Assembly: GCA_900317055.1 (NCBI GenBank)
Contig: ONFF01000025.1
Span: forward strand, 1 to 64,000
Length of the DNA stretch: 64,000 bases
Source: an uncultured Bacteroidales bacterium
Lineage (GTDB): Bacteria; Bacteroidota; Bacteroidia; Bacteroidales; F082
Direction of reading: 5' to 3'
Of the stretch, positions 14,794 to 22,618 are shown in pieces. Every line of letters begins with the position of its first letter. Position 1 is the stretch's first letter. The translations under genes were made by a program, and so were the position numbers. The notes under the pieces are model-generated. The model made no database searches, was not told the DNA's origin, and was given only the letters and a program-made list of their open reading frames with translations.

Positions 14794-15969
14794 TCATTTC
14801 ACACCGAGTTTCTTTGCGATGTTCTTAGGAAGTGCGTCCTTGTGCAGGACAATGTTCATGGTCTTGTATTTGGCGAAAGTCTCAGAGACATACCATATGC
14901 CGTGGTATTTGCCACTATCACCCCACGAGTTCTTACCCATGAAGTATTCCTTGCCGTTTTGGTCTTTGGCCTTGCCGAAGATGAGCAGACCGTGGTCGTC
15001 GCCAGTCTCCCAGTTATCAAAGGCTTCCTGACGCATCTCTTGCGTGACTTCAATCTCTGGCATTGGCTTAGAGGTCAGCTCGTTGCGACGATTTGCCGCC
15101 GACATGCCCAACCAATGTGCCATGTCGGAGCCTGAGAGTTCGGCCGCTTTTTCGGCATCGGGGTAGACGGCAATGCCATCACGGGTGAATCCTTGCTCGC
15201 TGACATCGGCACTCCATTGGAAGGTGTAGCCTTTGTCGATGGCATATTGCATGACCTCCATCAGTTCATCGATAGGCAGGTTATAATAAGGGCAGCCACG
15301 CCAGTTGTCTTCGATCTCAAGTGCAAAAGGCTCATAGAAAGGATGATGCGTGAAAGAGGTGAGGGTGATGTAGTTGTCGGCTTCGAGACCCAACGACTTG
15401 GCATATTCCTGTGGCGTCATGCCATTCACCTTTTCAGGATATTTGCCAAGATAAGCATCGTAAATACCTTGCAGGCCTTCTTTCCACACGGGGCTGAGTT
15501 TGCTGATGTCACTTTTGGCAAGGGCTTTCACATAACCTGTGGCCACGAGGTCGAGTTCGGTGTGATTGGGCAAGGTTCCGCCATAACGGTTGCCAGGCAT
15601 GTCTTCCTGACGGACGAAGCCATAGTGCTCCAAGCAGTAAAGCACGTCGCCGCACTTGCCGCCTGGCGCCCAGCTGGCGTTGCCGTGCAGACGGACATAT
15701 TTTTCGGCACGATCCATCATGGAATGGCTGACAACATACATCTCGGAGAGGTCGACGTCAACGCCCTTGATGCGGAGTGCTTCGGCTTCCATCAGGGCAA
15801 TGCCGGAATGGGCCCAGCATGTGGAAGAACGATGTTGGTCGCGAACGGCCGTGATTGGAATTTCCTTGATTGTAGTAAACTGGAATCCTTCTTCTTTCTT
15901 TTCATCTTGTGCCTTGACGGACGTGAAGCCCATCATCAAGGCTAAGGCAAGTAACAATTGCTTTTTCAT
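14794..15969 (-). CDS. Secreted C1 family peptidase (aminopeptidase C / bleomycin hydrolase type)
   Basis: A 391-residue protein with signal peptide MKKQLLLALALMMGFTSVKA. The catalytic set of papain-fold bleomycin hydrolases is visible: Gln and Cys in DQHRSSTCWAHSG (C51), His in TGDDHGLLIFG and Asn in GKNSWGD. Family members trim N-terminal residues from peptides. Cytoplasmic PepC lacks a signal peptide, so this one acts outside the cytoplasm, perhaps downstream of the neighbouring DPP-IV in peptide use. It ends GVK. Confidence 0.9.
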   Translation of the reverse strand: MKKQLLLALALMMGFTSVKAQDEKKEEGFQFTTIKEIPITAVRDQHRSSTCWAHSGIALMEAEALRIKGVDVDLSEMYVVSHSMMDRAEKYVRLHGNASWAPGGKCGDVLYCLEHYGFVRQEDMPGNRYGGTLPNHTELDLVATGYVKALAKSDISKLSPVWKEGLQGIYDAYLGKYPEKVNGMTPQEYAKSLGLEADNYITLTSFTHHPFYEPFALEIEDNWRGCPYYNLPIDELMEVMQYAIDKGYTFQWSADVSEQGFTRDGIAVYPDAEKAAELSGSDMAHWLGMSAANRRNELTSKPMPEIEVTQEMRQEAFDNWETGDDHGLLIFGKAKDQNGKEYFMGKNSWGDSGKYHGIWYVSETFAKYKTMNIVLHKDALPKNIAKKLGVK

Positions 15970-16050
15970 TAGTATTTGAATTTAATGATTTGCTATCTAA
16001 GAACAAACCTAGATTTGCAGCACGACAGTCTGCCGTGAGGTTTGCAAGCG

Positions 16051-16058
16051 CAAAAATA
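16051..16058 (-). promoter_or_regulatory. -7 box upstream of the C1 peptidase
   Basis: TATTTTTG on the minus strand, about 80 nt before the peptidase ATG, leaving a leader of about 75 nt. Confidence 0.5.
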
Positions 16059-16100
16059 GGAAAACTACAGTTACCACGGTAAAGACTTAATCATTTTATT

Positions 16101-16131
16101 TTTGCACGTCTCAAATAATTTCCTATCTTTG
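16101..16131 (+). promoter_or_regulatory. Promoter of the aminotransferase gene
   Basis: An exact match to the Bacteroidetes promoter: TTTG-N19-TATCTTTG, 40 nt before the start codon. It is the best-formed promoter in the window. Confidence 0.85.
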
Positions 16132-16171
16132 CCGTTCCAAACAATAACGAGTATTATTTTTCAAAACAGAT

Positions 16172-17491
16172 ATGATGCAACACAATATCGTACCCCAAGA
16201 TTTAGCAAAGAAAATCTTTGCAGAAAGTGGTCTGCCGAGCATCGGAAGAGCTGGCATCCGTGAAATCAACAAGTTGGCCTTTGACCTTGAAGCCGCCTGT
16301 GGCAAAAAGTTCATCCACATGGAGTTAGGCAACCCCGGACTGCCTGCCGCTCGTGCTGGCGTGGAAGCCCAAATCAAAGCCTTGCAAAATGGTGTGGCGG
16401 CCAACTACCCACCCATCGATGGTGCACCTATATTAAAAAAAGAGGCCTCGCGCTTCATCAAGAACTTCCTTGACCTCGATGTCGACCCCGCCAACTGCGT
16501 GCCTACCGTTGGATCCATGCAAGGTGCTTTCGCCTCGTTCATGATTGCCGGACATTCTGACGCAAAGAAAAACACCATCCTCTTCATCGACCCGGGCTTC
16601 CCCGTCCACAAGTTCCAAAACAAGGTGCTTGGCATCCCGATGGAGCATTTCGACATTTACGAATACCGTGGCGAGAAGCTGCGCGCCAAATTGGAAGAGG
16701 TGCTGAGTAAAGGTAACATCCACAGCCTGCTCTACTCCAACCCCAACAACCCGACATGGGTGTGCCTCACCGACGAGGAATTGCGCATCATAGGCGAACT
16801 GACCAACAAGTACAATGTCATCGTCATGGAAGACCTCGCCTATTTCGGCATGGACTTCCGCAAGGACTACAGCCATCCTGGTGAAGCCCCTTACCAACCC
16901 ACCGTGGGCAAATACACCGACTACTACATCCTGATGATTTCCAGCTCAAAGGCCTTCAGCTACGCCGGCGAGCGTTGCGCCATCCTTGGCATCAGCAACA
17001 AGTTGGCCCAGCACCACTTCCCCGACCTGAAAGCTTTCTGCGGACAGGAAGTCTTCTTGCGTGCCATCCTCTTCGGTGCCTTGCACCCGCTCAGTTCAGG
17101 CACTTCGCACTCGGCACAACACGCTTTGGCCGCCGTGCTGAAAGCCGTGAACGATGGCACCTACAACTATCGTGAGGATGTGTTGGAATACGGTCGCAAG
17201 GCCGAGTTGATGAAGAAAGCCTTCCTCGACAACGGCTTCTACATCACCTACGATGAAGACTGCGGTGAACCTATCGCTGACGGTTTCTACTTCACCTATT
17301 GCTATCCCGGCTTCACAGGTGCCGACCTCGTTGAGGAGATGATGTATTACGGCGTCTCCGGTATCTCGCTCGACACCTGCGGCAGCACCAAACAAGGCGT
17401 CCGCGCCTGTACTTCGCTCATCCAAAGGGAAGAAATCCCGATTCTGGCGGAAAGGCTGAAGGCGTTTGCCTTGGACCATCCCGTTCAGTAG
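16172..17491 (+). CDS. Class I/II pyridoxal-phosphate aminotransferase
   Basis: A 439-residue fold-type I aminotransferase. K260 in SSSKAFSYAGER is the expected Schiff-base lysine. Other signatures are the substrate/cofactor loop YSNPNNPTW (188-196), the aspartate in EDLAYFG (220-226), and a late arginine region (KQGVRACTSLIQ). The amino donor and acceptor cannot be told from sequence. The ATG at 16172 is followed by a second at 16175, and either may be used. The CotH-like gene begins 7 nt after its stop. Confidence 0.85.
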   Translation: MMQHNIVPQDLAKKIFAESGLPSIGRAGIREINKLAFDLEAACGKKFIHMELGNPGLPAARAGVEAQIKALQNGVAANYPPIDGAPILKKEASRFIKNFLDLDVDPANCVPTVGSMQGAFASFMIAGHSDAKKNTILFIDPGFPVHKFQNKVLGIPMEHFDIYEYRGEKLRAKLEEVLSKGNIHSLLYSNPNNPTWVCLTDEELRIIGELTNKYNVIVMEDLAYFGMDFRKDYSHPGEAPYQPTVGKYTDYYILMISSSKAFSYAGERCAILGISNKLAQHHFPDLKAFCGQEVFLRAILFGALHPLSSGTSHSAQHALAAVLKAVNDGTYNYREDVLEYGRKAELMKKAFLDNGFYITYDEDCGEPIADGFYFTYCYPGFTGADLVEEMMYYGVSGISLDTCGSTKQGVRACTSLIQREEIPILAERLKAFALDHPVQ

Positions 17492-17498
17492 ATGCAAC

Positions 17499-19163
17499 AT
17501 GTACAAGCACGTCAATGTACTATTGTTCCTTCTGCTTTTCTTTGTCGGATGCCACAACGAGAAATCTAACAAAGTAGCCACAAGAAGTACATTGCCGTGC
17601 TTGTACATCACGCTTGAGCAATCCCAACTTGACTCCATACTGCTAGATCGCAACCACAAAGCTCCTGCCGACGCAGTCTTAATTGACGCGAACGGAGACA
17701 CACTCTACGACGGGCCGTTAAAACATTTCAAGACAAGAGGAAATGCCACTTTCACTCGTCAAGATAAAAAACCATTTTCCATCAAGTTTACAAAGACTCA
17801 CAACCTCTTTCATTTAGACAAAAGCAAATCTTTTGTCTTGCTTGCCAACGCCTACGATGAAAGTCATTTGAGGAATGCTATTGCTTTTGATGTTTCACGA
17901 GCGATAGGTCTACCCACACCTCACTACGTATTCGTGTCATTATACATCAATGACAAATACAACGGGCTGTACCAGATGACCAACAAAGTGGAAATCAACA
18001 AACACGCATTGGATATTACGGATTTGGAAAAGCTCAACAAAGAAGTAAATCCTCGTCCGCTGAAAGAATCCGTTAAGTTTAGCGAAGGAATGCAGAATCA
18101 AATCGTCCAAAGCAAAGGTTTCTTATTAGAAAACACTCCAGAAGACATTACTGGTGGCTACCTTTTAGAAATCATCGGCTTTCAGGATCGCTATAAGCGA
18201 AAAGATTGTGGTTTTATGTCTTCGAAAGGAGAGTTGATCGTAATAAGGGAACCTGAACATGCTTCAAAAGAAGAAGTGGACTATATAGCGGATTACTATG
18301 ACCAGATGGAAACCGCATTGCATGATCCTAAGGGCTATAATGCTCTTACGGGAAAACACTATTCCGACTATTTGGATGTGTATTCATTTGCAAAGTATTA
18401 TATATTGAACGAATTAGTGATGAACCTCGATGCCGGCATTACAAGTTGTTTCATGTATAAAGACTGTAACAGTAAGATGATGGCAGGGCCTTCGTGGGAT
18501 TTTGATGCATCGTTAAACTATAGCCTATGGGGCGGAAAGTATTGTTCCGCAAATCAAATATGGGCAGGCTCAAAAGCAGGGTATTTAGGGCATAGTTCCT
18601 TGGATGGTATTCTTTATATTTTAATGAAACATGATGATTTCAGACGACTCGTTTATCAAGAATGGAACGACACAATTAGCCCCATTTGCCATCATATACT
18701 CGAAAGCGGGCATTGGGACTCGCTTGCCAGCCACCTTTCCTATGATGCAGAAAGAGACTTCATTCAGAACAACAACCGTCAAAGTGACAATTACAGTATG
18801 GCAGTCCGCCGGCCGTTGGATTTCCTACATGAAAGAATAGAATTCTTGGATTGGTTGTGGACCACAAACGGCGATGATGTCATTAGTGTTGCAGATAGCA
18901 CTTTCGCGGAAATGAAGCTCTATGAAAAACACAACCAACTATTTTATCGCACTGGTGAACCAATAATTTATCCCACCATAAAAAAACTAATATGTTACGA
19001 TGACCCAATACCAGAGTTTTTTATAGCTGGGACAGACTCCATAATACCTAACGGAACCGTCTTAAATCGTCCTGCAAAGCTTGAAATACGATGGCGTGGA
19101 CCAACCTGGAAAGAGGTGCAGATTCGTAGAGTCAAAAAGAAAATCAACCAGATATTCGGATAA
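17499..19163 (+). CDS. CotH-like secreted lipoprotein
   Basis: A 554-residue protein starting MYKHVNVLLFLLLFFVGCH: a lipoprotein signal with lipobox FVGC. The CotH family pattern is present: FKTRGNATF, KKPFSIKF, HLRNAIAFDVSRAIGL, YNGLYQMTNKVEINK and GPSWDFDAS. Spore-coat CotH is an atypical protein kinase; in Bacteroidetes such proteins are extracellular and their substrates are unknown. I chose the ATG at 17499 because the longer frame would overlap the aminotransferase and spoil the signal peptide. Codon and base use seem more AT-rich than in the aminotransferase. Confidence 0.82.
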   Translation: MYKHVNVLLFLLLFFVGCHNEKSNKVATRSTLPCLYITLEQSQLDSILLDRNHKAPADAVLIDANGDTLYDGPLKHFKTRGNATFTRQDKKPFSIKFTKTHNLFHLDKSKSFVLLANAYDESHLRNAIAFDVSRAIGLPTPHYVFVSLYINDKYNGLYQMTNKVEINKHALDITDLEKLNKEVNPRPLKESVKFSEGMQNQIVQSKGFLLENTPEDITGGYLLEIIGFQDRYKRKDCGFMSSKGELIVIREPEHASKEEVDYIADYYDQMETALHDPKGYNALTGKHYSDYLDVYSFAKYYILNELVMNLDAGITSCFMYKDCNSKMMAGPSWDFDASLNYSLWGGKYCSANQIWAGSKAGYLGHSSLDGILYILMKHDDFRRLVYQEWNDTISPICHHILESGHWDSLASHLSYDAERDFIQNNNRQSDNYSMAVRRPLDFLHERIEFLDWLWTTNGDDVISVADSTFAEMKLYEKHNQLFYRTGEPIIYPTIKKLICYDDPIPEFFIAGTDSIIPNGTVLNRPAKLEIRWRGPTWKEVQIRRVKKKINQIFG

Positions 19164-19181
19164 AGGTCAACAATGTAAAGT

Positions 19182-19208
19182 AGAGACGCAATGATCGCGT
19201 CTCTTTTC
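19182..19208 (+). terminator. GAGACGC-type terminator after the CotH-like gene
   Basis: AGAGACGC and GCGTCTCT form an 8-bp stem followed by TTTTCTT, 20 nt past the stop codon. It matches the terminator at 14610-14635. Confidence 0.8.
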
Positions 19209-19366
19209 TTATCACAACAGACAAAAACCATCAGTTTTGTTTATAATCAATCTAAATTAGCATTCTGCCCCGAAATTAAACGAAAAGTCGTGCACCATTT
19301 GCCCAAAATTCCCTAATTTCGTGGCTCATTATTAAACGACACAACAAATCCTAAATCTTAATCAAT

Positions 19367-19591
19367 ATGGCAAAATTCAGAGGAGCCATCGTCGTTGACA
19401 TCGAGCGTTGCAAAGGCTGCGGCGTATGTATCACAGCCTGCCCATGCAAGGTCATCGAACTGGCAAAAGAAGTAAACGGAAAAGGTTACAATTACGCCTT
19501 CATGGCGAACCCCGAAGCCTGTATAGGCTGCGCGAGCTGCGGCATCACCTGCCCCGACGGCGTCATCAAGGTCTACAAGAAAGCCCTGTAA
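19367..19591 (+). CDS. 2-oxoacid:ferredoxin oxidoreductase, delta (ferredoxin) subunit
   Basis: A 74-residue protein with two 4Fe-4S motifs, CKGCGVCITACP (from C15) and CIGCASCGITCP, the usual delta subunit. It accepts electrons from the thiamine-pyrophosphate centre and passes them to soluble ferredoxin. It begins a four-gene operon (delta, alpha, beta, gamma), with 38 nt before the alpha gene. A TAATTTCG box at 19314-19321 is a possible promoter -7 element, but no -33 element fits. Confidence 0.9.
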   Translation: MAKFRGAIVVDIERCKGCGVCITACPCKVIELAKEVNGKGYNYAFMANPEACIGCASCGITCPDGVIKVYKKAL

Positions 19592-19629
19592 TCCAACCAA
19601 TTGTCTAACAAATCAAAAAATCTTACATA

Positions 19630-20643
19630 ATGGGAGAATTAAAACTGATGAAGGGTAACGAGGCATTGGCCGAAGCCGCCATCCGTTGCGGCGCCGATGC
19701 TTATTTCGGATATCCTATCACCCCCCAGTCGGAAGTGATCGAGTATCTGTCGGAACAGAACCCTTACGAACGCACCGGTATGGTCGTTCTTCAATCGTCA
19801 AGCCCAGGCGTGTGCCTGAAGCAAGAAGGTTTGGCTTACATCGCTGGCGCCGAAGTGCCCTGCGTCTTCGCCGACGTGGTGCGTGGCGGCCCGGGCCTCG
19901 GTACCATCCAGCCCTCACAAGCTGACTATTTCCAAAACACCAAAGGCGGTGGCAATGGTGACTATCGTAACATCGTCCTCGCCCCTGCTTCCGTCCAGGA
20001 AATGGCTGACTTCGTGCCGCTGGGCTTCGAACTGGCCTTCAAGTACAGAATGGCAGTGTGCATCCTCTCCGACGGTGCCATCGGCCAGATGATGGAAAAG
20101 GTCGTCCTGCCCGAGCAGAAAGCCCGCCTCACCGAAGAGGAAATCAAAGCCAAGTATCCTTGGGCACTGACAGGCCGCAAGCGTGGCACGCAACACCGCG
20201 TCATCACCTCCTTGGACCTCGACTCCGCCCGCATGGAAGAGCACAACCGTCACCTCCAACGCAAATACGATGAAGTGACCAAGAACGAAGTCCGTTACGA
20301 AATGATCGACTGCGACGATGCCGAATACGTATTCGTTGCCTACGGCTCCAGCGCCCGTATCGCCCAGAAGTCGGTGCAACTCGGTCGCGCCGCTGGTCTG
20401 AAGGTCGGTCTGCTCCGTCCTATCACCCTGTGGCCCTACCCCACCCAAGCCATCCGTAACCTCATCGACAAGGGTGTCAAGGGATTCCTCTCAGTCGAAT
20501 TGAGCTGTGGTCAGATGATCGAAGACGTGCTGCTGGCCTGCAACGGCCGCGCCAAGGCCGAACACTTTGGCCGCGTCGGTGGCATCATCCACACCCCGGA
20601 AGAAGTTCTCGAAGCTATGAAGAAACAAATTATAGGAGAATAA
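19630..20643 (+). CDS. 2-oxoacid:ferredoxin oxidoreductase, alpha subunit (VorB/KorA type), with core deletion
   Basis: A 337-residue alpha subunit: KGNEALAEAAIRCGADAYFGYPITPQSEV, VRGGPGLGTIQPSQADYF, ILSDGAIGQMMEKV, VEHFGR-like AEHFGRVGG. Relatives run GMVVLQ, then a segment with ESE and a glycine-rich loop, then SSSSPG. Here MVVLQ (51-55) joins directly to SSSPG at nucleotide 19795, so about 22-24 residues are missing in frame. That segment normally holds the glutamate thought to contact thiamine pyrophosphate. Either the enzyme is impaired or the assembly dropped about 70 bases. VorB (branched-chain) is the nearest type, but a 2-oxoglutarate enzyme is possible. Confidence 0.87.
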   Translation: MGELKLMKGNEALAEAAIRCGADAYFGYPITPQSEVIEYLSEQNPYERTGMVVLQSSSPGVCLKQEGLAYIAGAEVPCVFADVVRGGPGLGTIQPSQADYFQNTKGGGNGDYRNIVLAPASVQEMADFVPLGFELAFKYRMAVCILSDGAIGQMMEKVVLPEQKARLTEEEIKAKYPWALTGRKRGTQHRVITSLDLDSARMEEHNRHLQRKYDEVTKNEVRYEMIDCDDAEYVFVAYGSSARIAQKSVQLGRAAGLKVGLLRPITLWPYPTQAIRNLIDKGVKGFLSVELSCGQMIEDVLLACNGRAKAEHFGRVGGIIHTPEEVLEAMKKQIIGE

Positions 20644-20647
20644 GACA

Positions 20648-21457
20648 ATGGCAGAAATCACATTACAAGATATCATCCAGCCTGAAAACTTGGTTTACGA
20701 AAAATCAAAGCTGCTGACTGAAAAACCTTTCCACTACTGCCCCGGCTGCGGTCACGGCACTGTGCACCGCATCATCGCCGAAGTGCTCGAAGAGCTTGGC
20801 GTTGACGACCGTACCATCGGTGTCTCCCCCGTGGGTTGCGCCGTTATGGCTTACGACTACTTCGACGTTGACTTCGTCGAGGCTGCCCACGGCCGCGCTC
20901 CGGCGTGCGCCACGGGTATCAAGCGCGTGTGGCCCGACAAGGTCGTGTTCTCCTACCAAGGCGACGGCGACCTCGCTGCCATCGGCACCTGCGAGACCAT
21001 CCACACCTGCAACCGTGGTGAGAACATCACCATGATCTTTGTCAACAACGGTATCTACGGCATGACCGGTGGCCAGATGGCTCCCACCACCCTCGTGGGC
21101 ATGAAGACCGCCACCACGCCTTACGGCCGTATGCCTCAGTGGCCCGACGGAACGCCTAACAACGGTTTCCCGCTCCAGATCACCCAACTGCTGGCCCAGC
21201 TGCCCGGCACGCGCTATGTCACCCGTCAGGCAGTGTTCAGCGCCGCCGCCGTGCGTAACTGCAAGAAGGCCATCAAGAAGGCTTTCCAGAACCAGATTGA
21301 GAACAAGAACGGTGTCAACTTCGTTGAAATCGTTTCGAACTGCAACTCCAACTGGAAGATGAGCGCCGTCGACGCCAACAAGTGGTTGCAAGACAACATG
21401 CTGCCCGTCTATCCTTTGGGCGACCTCAAGGACAATTTCGAGCTGATTAAGAAATAA
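20648..21457 (+). CDS. 2-oxoacid:ferredoxin oxidoreductase, beta (thiamine-pyrophosphate) subunit
   Basis: A 269-residue beta subunit that binds thiamine pyrophosphate and the substrate. CPGCGHGTVHR supplies Cys ligands of the proximal cluster. YQGDGDLAAIG, VNNGIYGMTGGQ and the following MAPTT make the cofactor motif GDGD...N-x-YGMTGGQ, which is complete. It starts 4 nt after the alpha gene stop and ends 17 nt before the gamma gene. Confidence 0.92.
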   Translation: MAEITLQDIIQPENLVYEKSKLLTEKPFHYCPGCGHGTVHRIIAEVLEELGVDDRTIGVSPVGCAVMAYDYFDVDFVEAAHGRAPACATGIKRVWPDKVVFSYQGDGDLAAIGTCETIHTCNRGENITMIFVNNGIYGMTGGQMAPTTLVGMKTATTPYGRMPQWPDGTPNNGFPLQITQLLAQLPGTRYVTRQAVFSAAAVRNCKKAIKKAFQNQIENKNGVNFVEIVSNCNSNWKMSAVDANKWLQDNMLPVYPLGDLKDNFELIKK

Positions 21458-21474
21458 CTAAAAACGACAAAGCA

Positions 21475-22020
21475 ATGACAGAAGAAATTATTATAGCCGG
21501 TTTCGGCGGACAAGGTGTCTTGTCAATGGGTAAGATCCTTGCTTACAGTGGTATCATGCAGGACAAGGAAGTCAGCTGGATGCCTTCATACGGCCCCGAG
21601 ATGCGTGGCGGTACGGCCAATGTGACCGTCATCGTCAGCGACGAGCGCGTGTGCTCCCCCATCCTCAACGCTTTCGACACTGCCGTCATTCTGAATCAGC
21701 AGTCGCTCGACAAGTTTGAGGACAAAGTGAAACCCGGTGGCTACCTCATCTACGACCCCAACGGCATCACACACAAGCCCACCCGTAAGGACATCCACAT
21801 CTACAGCATCGAAGGCGCACAACTCGCCTCCGACATGGGCAACAGCAAGGTGTTCAACATGATCATCTTGGGTGCTTTCCTGAAGGTGCGTCCCATCATC
21901 GACAACAAGAATGTCGAAGAAGGTTTGCGTCACAGTTTGCCTGAGCGCGCCCACAAGCTCATCCCGCTGAACATGCAGGCCGTCCAGGTCGGTATGGACA
22001 ACATCAAGGCTGAGAACTAA
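21475..22020 (+). CDS. 2-oxoacid:ferredoxin oxidoreductase, gamma subunit
   Basis: A 181-residue gamma subunit beginning MTEEIIIAGFGGQGVLSMG, with the family signature SYGPEMRGGTANVTVIVSDE (about residues 39-58). The gamma chain closes the active site with alpha and beta. It is the last gene of the operon and is followed by a terminator. Confidence 0.92.
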   Translation: MTEEIIIAGFGGQGVLSMGKILAYSGIMQDKEVSWMPSYGPEMRGGTANVTVIVSDERVCSPILNAFDTAVILNQQSLDKFEDKVKPGGYLIYDPNGITHKPTRKDIHIYSIEGAQLASDMGNSKVFNMIILGAFLKVRPIIDNKNVEEGLRHSLPERAHKLIPLNMQAVQVGMDNIKAEN

Positions 22021-22042
22021 GCATCGGTTTACCGAGCAAAGC

Positions 22043-22078
22043 AAAAAGCCGCTCCGATTGGGGGCGGCTTTTTTTTTG
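22043..22078 (+). terminator. Intrinsic terminator after the oxidoreductase operon
   Basis: A 10-bp stem (AAAAAGCCGC/GCGGCTTTTT) with a long run of T on the plus strand, about 22 nt past the stop codon. Confidence 0.92.
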
Positions 22079-22080
22079 GT

Positions 22081-22480
22081 TTTCCTGTCACCCCTACGGG
22101 GTTCCAATAGGTATATCATCCTATTATCCCCTGCATCTCACAACCGACCTGCGGCTGCCGTAATACGACAGCCACACCACGCGATGACGCAGCCATAGAT
22201 CCCATGCCATCCCACAGACCAGCGTCGGGATGACATGGCTGCTGCAGGATGCAGGCCTCAGAAAACATGTCTTCCCTGCGGTGGCCAAGCGGGCAAAGGC
22301 ATGGGATCTATGCTTTCTGAGGCCGTCCTTTATGGTCTTTGCTGCTTGAACCGACCTTCTATAAATTCCCTGCTCTCGCACATATCCACGCGGGAATGAC
22401 ATAGAAGGTCTAGCGTAGAATGACATGGGAGGCTTGCGGGGGATGACATGGCTGCTGCGGAACACCCCGACACACAAAAA
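22081..22480. repeat. Repeat-rich non-coding spacer
   Basis: No credible gene. The stretch holds the palindrome GGCTGCCGTAATACGACAGCC (22153-22173), with a near-identical copy at 60763. It also holds a 15-bp inverted repeat (22194-22208/22298-22312), an 11-bp one (22254-22264/22314-22324) and a fold-back GACCTTCTAT...ATAGAAGGTC (22353-22410). A 19-nt direct repeat, GGGATGACATGGCTGCTGC, is at 22227 and 22440. It looks like a pile-up of interspersed elements. Confidence 0.7.
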
Positions 22481-22482
22481 AA

Positions 22483-22514
22483 GCGGAGGCCGCGCCACAA
22501 AAGCGCGCCTCCGC
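22483..22514 (-). terminator. Terminator for the lipoprotein gene at 22619
   Basis: GCGGAGGC and GCCTCCGC form the stem. On the minus strand it runs into seven or more T. It lies downstream of a larger hairpin at 22528-22595. Confidence 0.8.
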
Positions 22515-22527
22515 AAATGATTGCACT

Positions 22528-22595
22528 GCGAAAAAGTTGCCGAGCGGGGCTGGGTAGCCCGCTGCCGCAGGCGCCCCGCCCGCCAACTTTTTCGC
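22528..22595 (-). repeat. Strong hairpin downstream of the lipoprotein gene
   Basis: A perfect 12-bp stem, GCGAAAAAGTTG/CAACTTTTTCGC, encloses a further 7-bp GC-rich stem (GCGGGGC/GCCCCGC). No T-run follows directly. It is probably a fold-back repeat or a transcript-stabilising 3' structure. Confidence 0.6.
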
Positions 22596-22618
22596 CCGTG
22601 CCCGTAACGGAACAAAGG

